This document shows positions 7,536 to 10,424 of a stretch of 10,424 nt of DNA, one piece after another. The stretch's first letter is position 1. Every line of letters begins with the position of its first letter. The notes beneath the pieces were generated by a model. The model ran no database searches and was not told the origin of the DNA. It worked only from the letters and a program-made list of their open reading frames with translations. This DNA comes from Cyclostephanos tholiformis (Eukaryota > Bacillariophyta > Thalassiosirophyceae > Thalassiosirales > Thalassiosiraceae): contig JALLPB010001286.1 in NCBI GenBank assembly GCA_036939975.1, positions 1 to 10,424 of the forward strand. The letters run 5' to 3'. A program made the translations under genes and the position numbers.

Positions 7536-8538
7536 TGATAAAACAGGCATATTACGAAGACATGGGGGCGTGTATAGAAAACACCGAGGCAAGCGATGAA
7601 TTTTTGAGACAGTGACAAGGTAGCATTTAGGGTTGGTAGTTTAATAATTAATGTTCCAAGCATATGAATCGTACTTATTTATAAATGAAGTCATCCTGTA
7701 AATTACTATTTTACCTAATAGATGCTCCAATAAGGTTTCACAAATATTCGATGGAATATTTGACCTGGCCAAATCTTAAGTATTATCATGTTTGTTCTCT
7801 TTTTTTGACGTAACAAGTGTGGATCTGTTCAGAGGTTGAGGTCCGATCATAACACCTGTTGCAAGACCTCAGTCCCAATCAACAACTCTCGCAGATCAAT
7901 TCGAGTCCTGACACTGGCAATACTTCTTGCTATGACCAAATTCAAATGTGGCATTGCCAGCTAAGAGGAATCCTTAAAAGTTGTCACCATCATTTTGGCA
8001 GAAACAAACTTTAATTATTTGTTGAATGCGGACAGTGAAATACATATTTATTGATCCATTGTAAACCAGCCAAATCATCTCCCTCCTTTGGCAGGGCAGC
8101 TCGCGATGGCAAATCAACATCAATAAAACCCCAATTTCTCTTCCACCTCATTCAGCAGTGCTTCCACCGCCCTCACCACCCCAAGTGATCTTGTTGCTAA
8201 GTGTACGCTTTGTAAATGTGACTACACATTATTGATGCTTCTCATCGCGCATTCTCAAGCATCTGGTCATGGACGACAGTGGTGAGATGCGCCTCATGAC
8301 AAAGGATTTCGTGACTTCATTTTGGGATACTTACATTTGTTACAAAAACAGGTCAAAGAAGAGGTTGGCGGAGGGTGGCAATCAAAGAGGGGACCATCAG
8401 CTCAACAAAGGCAGCCGGGGACATTAGTAACTTCCTTCTCTAAAATGTTTTGACACAACTTCAAGTCCTGTTCAATCAAGTATAACTCAGCAACACCAAA
8501 TCAGATGTTCTAAGAAGCGTCTTTCAATAGCTTCCTTT
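7536..8538. other. AT-richer gene-poor region
   Basis: No ORF or RNA gene can be supported. It begins with the 3' UTR of the exonuclease gene and then changes to visibly AT-richer sequence than anything upstream of about 7540. Between about 8040 and 8520 the minus strand shows short open stretches in changing frames with protein-like composition, for example AELYLIEQDLKLCQ (starting near 8476) and VVRAVEALLNEVEEKLG (near 8182 to 8130). These could be remains of a gene, but I recognise no family and other frames are also open in places. Confidence 0.4.
7741..7762. repeat. Perfect 9-bp inverted repeat with 4-nt loop
   Basis: CAAATATTC at 7741-7749 is mirrored by GAATATTTG at 7754-7762 around GATG. 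All nine pairs are Watson-Crick but mostly A-T. It lies about 200 nt after the exonuclease stop, so it could be a hairpin in a long 3' UTR or simply AT-rich chance symmetry. Confidence 0.55.
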
Positions 8539-8751
8539 TTAGGGCTCCTTTGAGAACTCTCCTATGGAAATTGACTCATTCATAGAGAAGAATTCAAAAG
8601 CCATCCCATCAATGTGGCTACCGTAGACAGAGCTACCACCTTCAATGTTTGTACCCTTGACAGACTTGCTCTGCTTCCTTGACTTGCCAATACTTGGCTT
8701 GCTTGATGGGCATTTCCCGCCGCTGCAGACACAACATTCCTCGTTGGCCAT
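8539..8751 (-). CDS. Small Cys-rich ORF, possible C-terminal extension of the neighbouring protease
   Basis: The frame encodes 70 aa from an ATG at 8751, starting NEECCVCSGGKCPSS, then a basic Ser/Lys segment and an acidic-hydrophobic tail. It stays open upstream of the ATG to about 8808, so the ATG need not be the true start. It lies just downstream of, and on the same strand as, the trypsin-like gene, whose own frame stops at 8827. Four Cys within 11 residues would suit an extracellular disulfide-rich tail of a secreted protease. No splice pair linking it to the upstream exon could be found, perhaps because that gene is damaged. It could also be a meaningless ORF. I do not recognise a family. 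Confidence 0.3.
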   Translation of the reverse strand: MANEECCVCSGGKCPSSKPSIGKSRKQSKSVKGTNIEGGSSVYGSHIDGMAFEFFSMNESISIGEFSKEP

Positions 8752-8826
8752 TACTCCCGCATGGGCAAGTGTATTTGCTATATCACCAGAATAATAAGAA
8801 AGGTATGATACAATTCAAATGGTTGC

Positions 8827-10172
8827 TCAGTTTGTTGATGTATGGTTGTCGTAAGCAGCACTGACATGTGAGAACACTATGTGAAGAGAATTTATTTGTG
8901 GAATAGTCAGGATGTGCAACATCATTATTTGGCATGAGGGGGCAAGAAGAGTCGAGAAAAGCTCATCATTGAAGAATAGCAGCGAACGTACCACTGGGAT
9001 ATTTCCCACAAGGTAGCACCACCAAAGAAAATACACCAACTTGCTTCTGCATGACATTATCAATGATAGGTCCGCCTGAGTTGCCCTATATTGTCAAATT
9101 AATACAGTAATATGAGTGCAAACATATCTTCTTGTGACTAGATGTATGGAACATCAAAAGGGCAAATGAGAGAAAGTACGTACAAAACATGCTCCGACAC
9201 CCTCTCCACCAGTGCATAGCTGGTAGCTGGGAATAATGATATCGGTTGTGTTGAATGCTAATTCATAAATATCAGCGCGCTCCTCATTTGAAGTATACTT
9301 CAGGATAACCTCCTGTATAACATTGGGAAATGCCAGATCGTCTGATGATAGCATGCCTAATCCAAAGGTTACAAGTTCATTGCCCGATTCAAGATCAAGA
9401 TTGTCGCGGGGAGAATCAAGTACCACTACTTCATTAGCATACAATTTGGCTGCCAACTGGAGTTGGATCAGTGCAAAGTCATTTTCAAATGTCGTATCAT
9501 TGTAATCTGGATGTTTCACATACCTAACAATGGGGATGATTTTAATCTTGTCAAACTCTTCAGCCTCATTTCCTCCAGGTTGATTTTGTGCATCCCGAGC
9601 TTAACAATGACATTGGGATGAGTGTAAATGATTCCAGTAGTACTGCTTAGACATTGGGCCGAAGTGAGCACCTTAGCATTTTGTTGAAAGGCAAAAAGGG
9701 GGGATGATCTGAGGTTGTCACATAAATGTTTGTGTGATGATCATGGCACACTCCATGGACTCACCATGCTGGGATCAATGAGACACACACCACAGATTAG
9801 TTCACCAGAGCTGTCTAGTTGGAAGACCCAGGCAAAGAACTAAAAATGAATGTGAATGAGCATGCAAGGACAGTTCTTACAAGCGGCCACTAGTCCTCAC
9901 CTTGTACTTTCGTGCCTCCATGGGCTTACCCCCAGCAATCTGAGCACCAACATCCTGTGGAGAATCTACTAGTAGGTTGGGCTTTTTGCTGGCATCGATG
10001 ATGGAAAAGGCCTTCATTCTCTTTCTCAACATTTGCAGTGGATCATCCACCAGCGAAGAAGTGGTTTTTTATCATTGGCTGCTGCAAATAAGGGATGAAT
10101 GTTGGCTGAGTCGGCAAAACCAGTAAGAGCAGAGAGGGAGGTGATGGTGATGGTTGTTGATACTTTCATCAT
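8827..10172 (-). pseudogene. Trypsin-like (S1A) serine protease homologue, His57 replaced by Gln, two frameshifts; probable pseudogene
   Basis: Five exons can be followed on the minus strand: 10172-9901, 9839-9765, 9671-9184, 9085-8992 and 8876-8827, with GT-AG introns of 61, 93, 98 and 115 nt whose phases all agree. The product begins with a signal peptide (MMKVSTTITITSLSALTGFA). The S1A landmarks follow: QIAGG at the activation site instead of the usual (R)IVGG; SGELICGVCLI (usual CGGSLI); VLTSAQC, where the catalytic His57 is Gln (CAA, 9656-9654); HPDYN...ENDFALIQL with Asp102 kept (codon 9480-9478); and ACFGNSGGP with Ser195 kept (codon 9079-9077) but Asp194 replaced by Asn. Near the end VFSHVSAAYD matches the last S1A strand, but the usual Trp-Ile helix is missing. 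Two reading-frame breaks occur inside exons: at the A6 run (plus 10065-10070) and at GGG (plus 9594-9596). Each needs one extra base, after which exon lengths fit the splice phases exactly. Family membership is certain; whether the breaks are real, or assembly errors in a pseudo-protease gene, is open. Confidence 0.8.
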
Positions 10173-10424
10173 TCTTTACATGCAGCTATTTGATGTTGTG
10201 TGTTTGTTGTGCAACAAGATGAATTTGGTGATTGATGAGACTGATTAAAAAAAGTAGGGAAAATAGGACATTTATACACACCTTGGGAAAATGACACAGA
10301 AATCCCACACAATTATTTCACCATTCCTCTATCTCACCACCTATTTTGCACATTCCTGTATCACACTTACTTGTTTGTAGCTGTTCAATTATACCAATTC
10401 TTGAAATCTTACGTTCTTGTATCA
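10173..10424 (-). promoter_or_regulatory. 5' flank of the protease homologue
   Basis: This stretch is AT-rich, with no ORF or RNA gene seen. It lies upstream of the predicted signal-peptide start on the minus strand and would hold the promoter if the gene is or was transcribed. No specific element can be assigned. Confidence 0.35.

Noticed and set aside
7815..7925. tRNA-like words (TTCAGAGG and TTCGAGTCC)
   Set aside because: The TTCGAGT loop has no pairing T-stem, the spacing to the A-box-like word is wrong and no acceptor stem forms.
8827..9063. 78-aa minus-strand open frame as a separate gene
   Set aside because: It reads through an intron of the protease homologue. Its first part is the wrong frame of the GNSGGP exon and only its last 16 or so residues match the real final exon.
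1..10424. CRISPR array, bacterial operon, prophage or transposase
   Set aside because: No regularly spaced repeats, phage genes or transposase motifs are seen; introns and plastid presequences mark the window as eukaryotic nuclear DNA.

Overview
The window looks like nuclear DNA of a diatom, possibly a centric one. Two genes are clearly interrupted by spliceosomal introns. Two predicted proteins begin with a signal peptide followed by a cleavage site just before a Phe and a Ser/Thr/Pro-rich stretch (the ASAF-like bipartite plastid presequence of algae with secondary plastids). Coding regions are full of Ser, Gly, Pro and Gln runs made from simple repeats. The species cannot be named from sequence alone.

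Layout. 1-372 is 5' flank with a small direct repeat. 373-1303 (+) is a two-CBS-domain protein split by one intron, which reading phase forces to be GC-AG. 1304-1759 is a convergent intergenic region. 1760-3490 (-) is an intron-free, plastid-targeted EPSP synthase (shikimate pathway). 3491-3849 is a short divergent promoter region. 3850-5057 (+) is a probably plastid-targeted coiled-coil protein of unknown function with one 203-nt intron. 5058-5687 is intergenic. 5688-7535 (+) is a CCCH zinc finger / DEDDh 3'-5' exonuclease / RRM-like RNA exonuclease resembling plant SDN and REXO enzymes. From about 7540 the DNA becomes visibly AT-richer and its only recognisable gene is damaged. 7536-8538 is gene-poor; 8539-8751 (-) is a small Cys-rich ORF; 8827-10172 (-) is a five-exon trypsin-like (S1A) serine protease homologue. 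That homologue has a His57-to-Gln change, an Asn at position 194, a non-canonical activation site and two single-base frameshifts. 10173-10424 is its 5' flank.

How the genes fit together. There is no operon logic, as expected for a nuclear genome. EPSP synthase and the unknown coiled-coil protein share a 359-bp divergent upstream region and both carry plastid-type presequences, so co-expression is possible. The CBS protein may also be secretory or plastid-routed. The exonuclease should act on RNA in nucleus or cytoplasm. The serine protease region is probably decaying.

No obviously new multi-gene system is visible. The strongest leads are the phase-forced GC-AG intron, the CCCH-exonuclease-RRM architecture, the catalytically dead or broken protease, and the compositional boundary near 7.54 kb.
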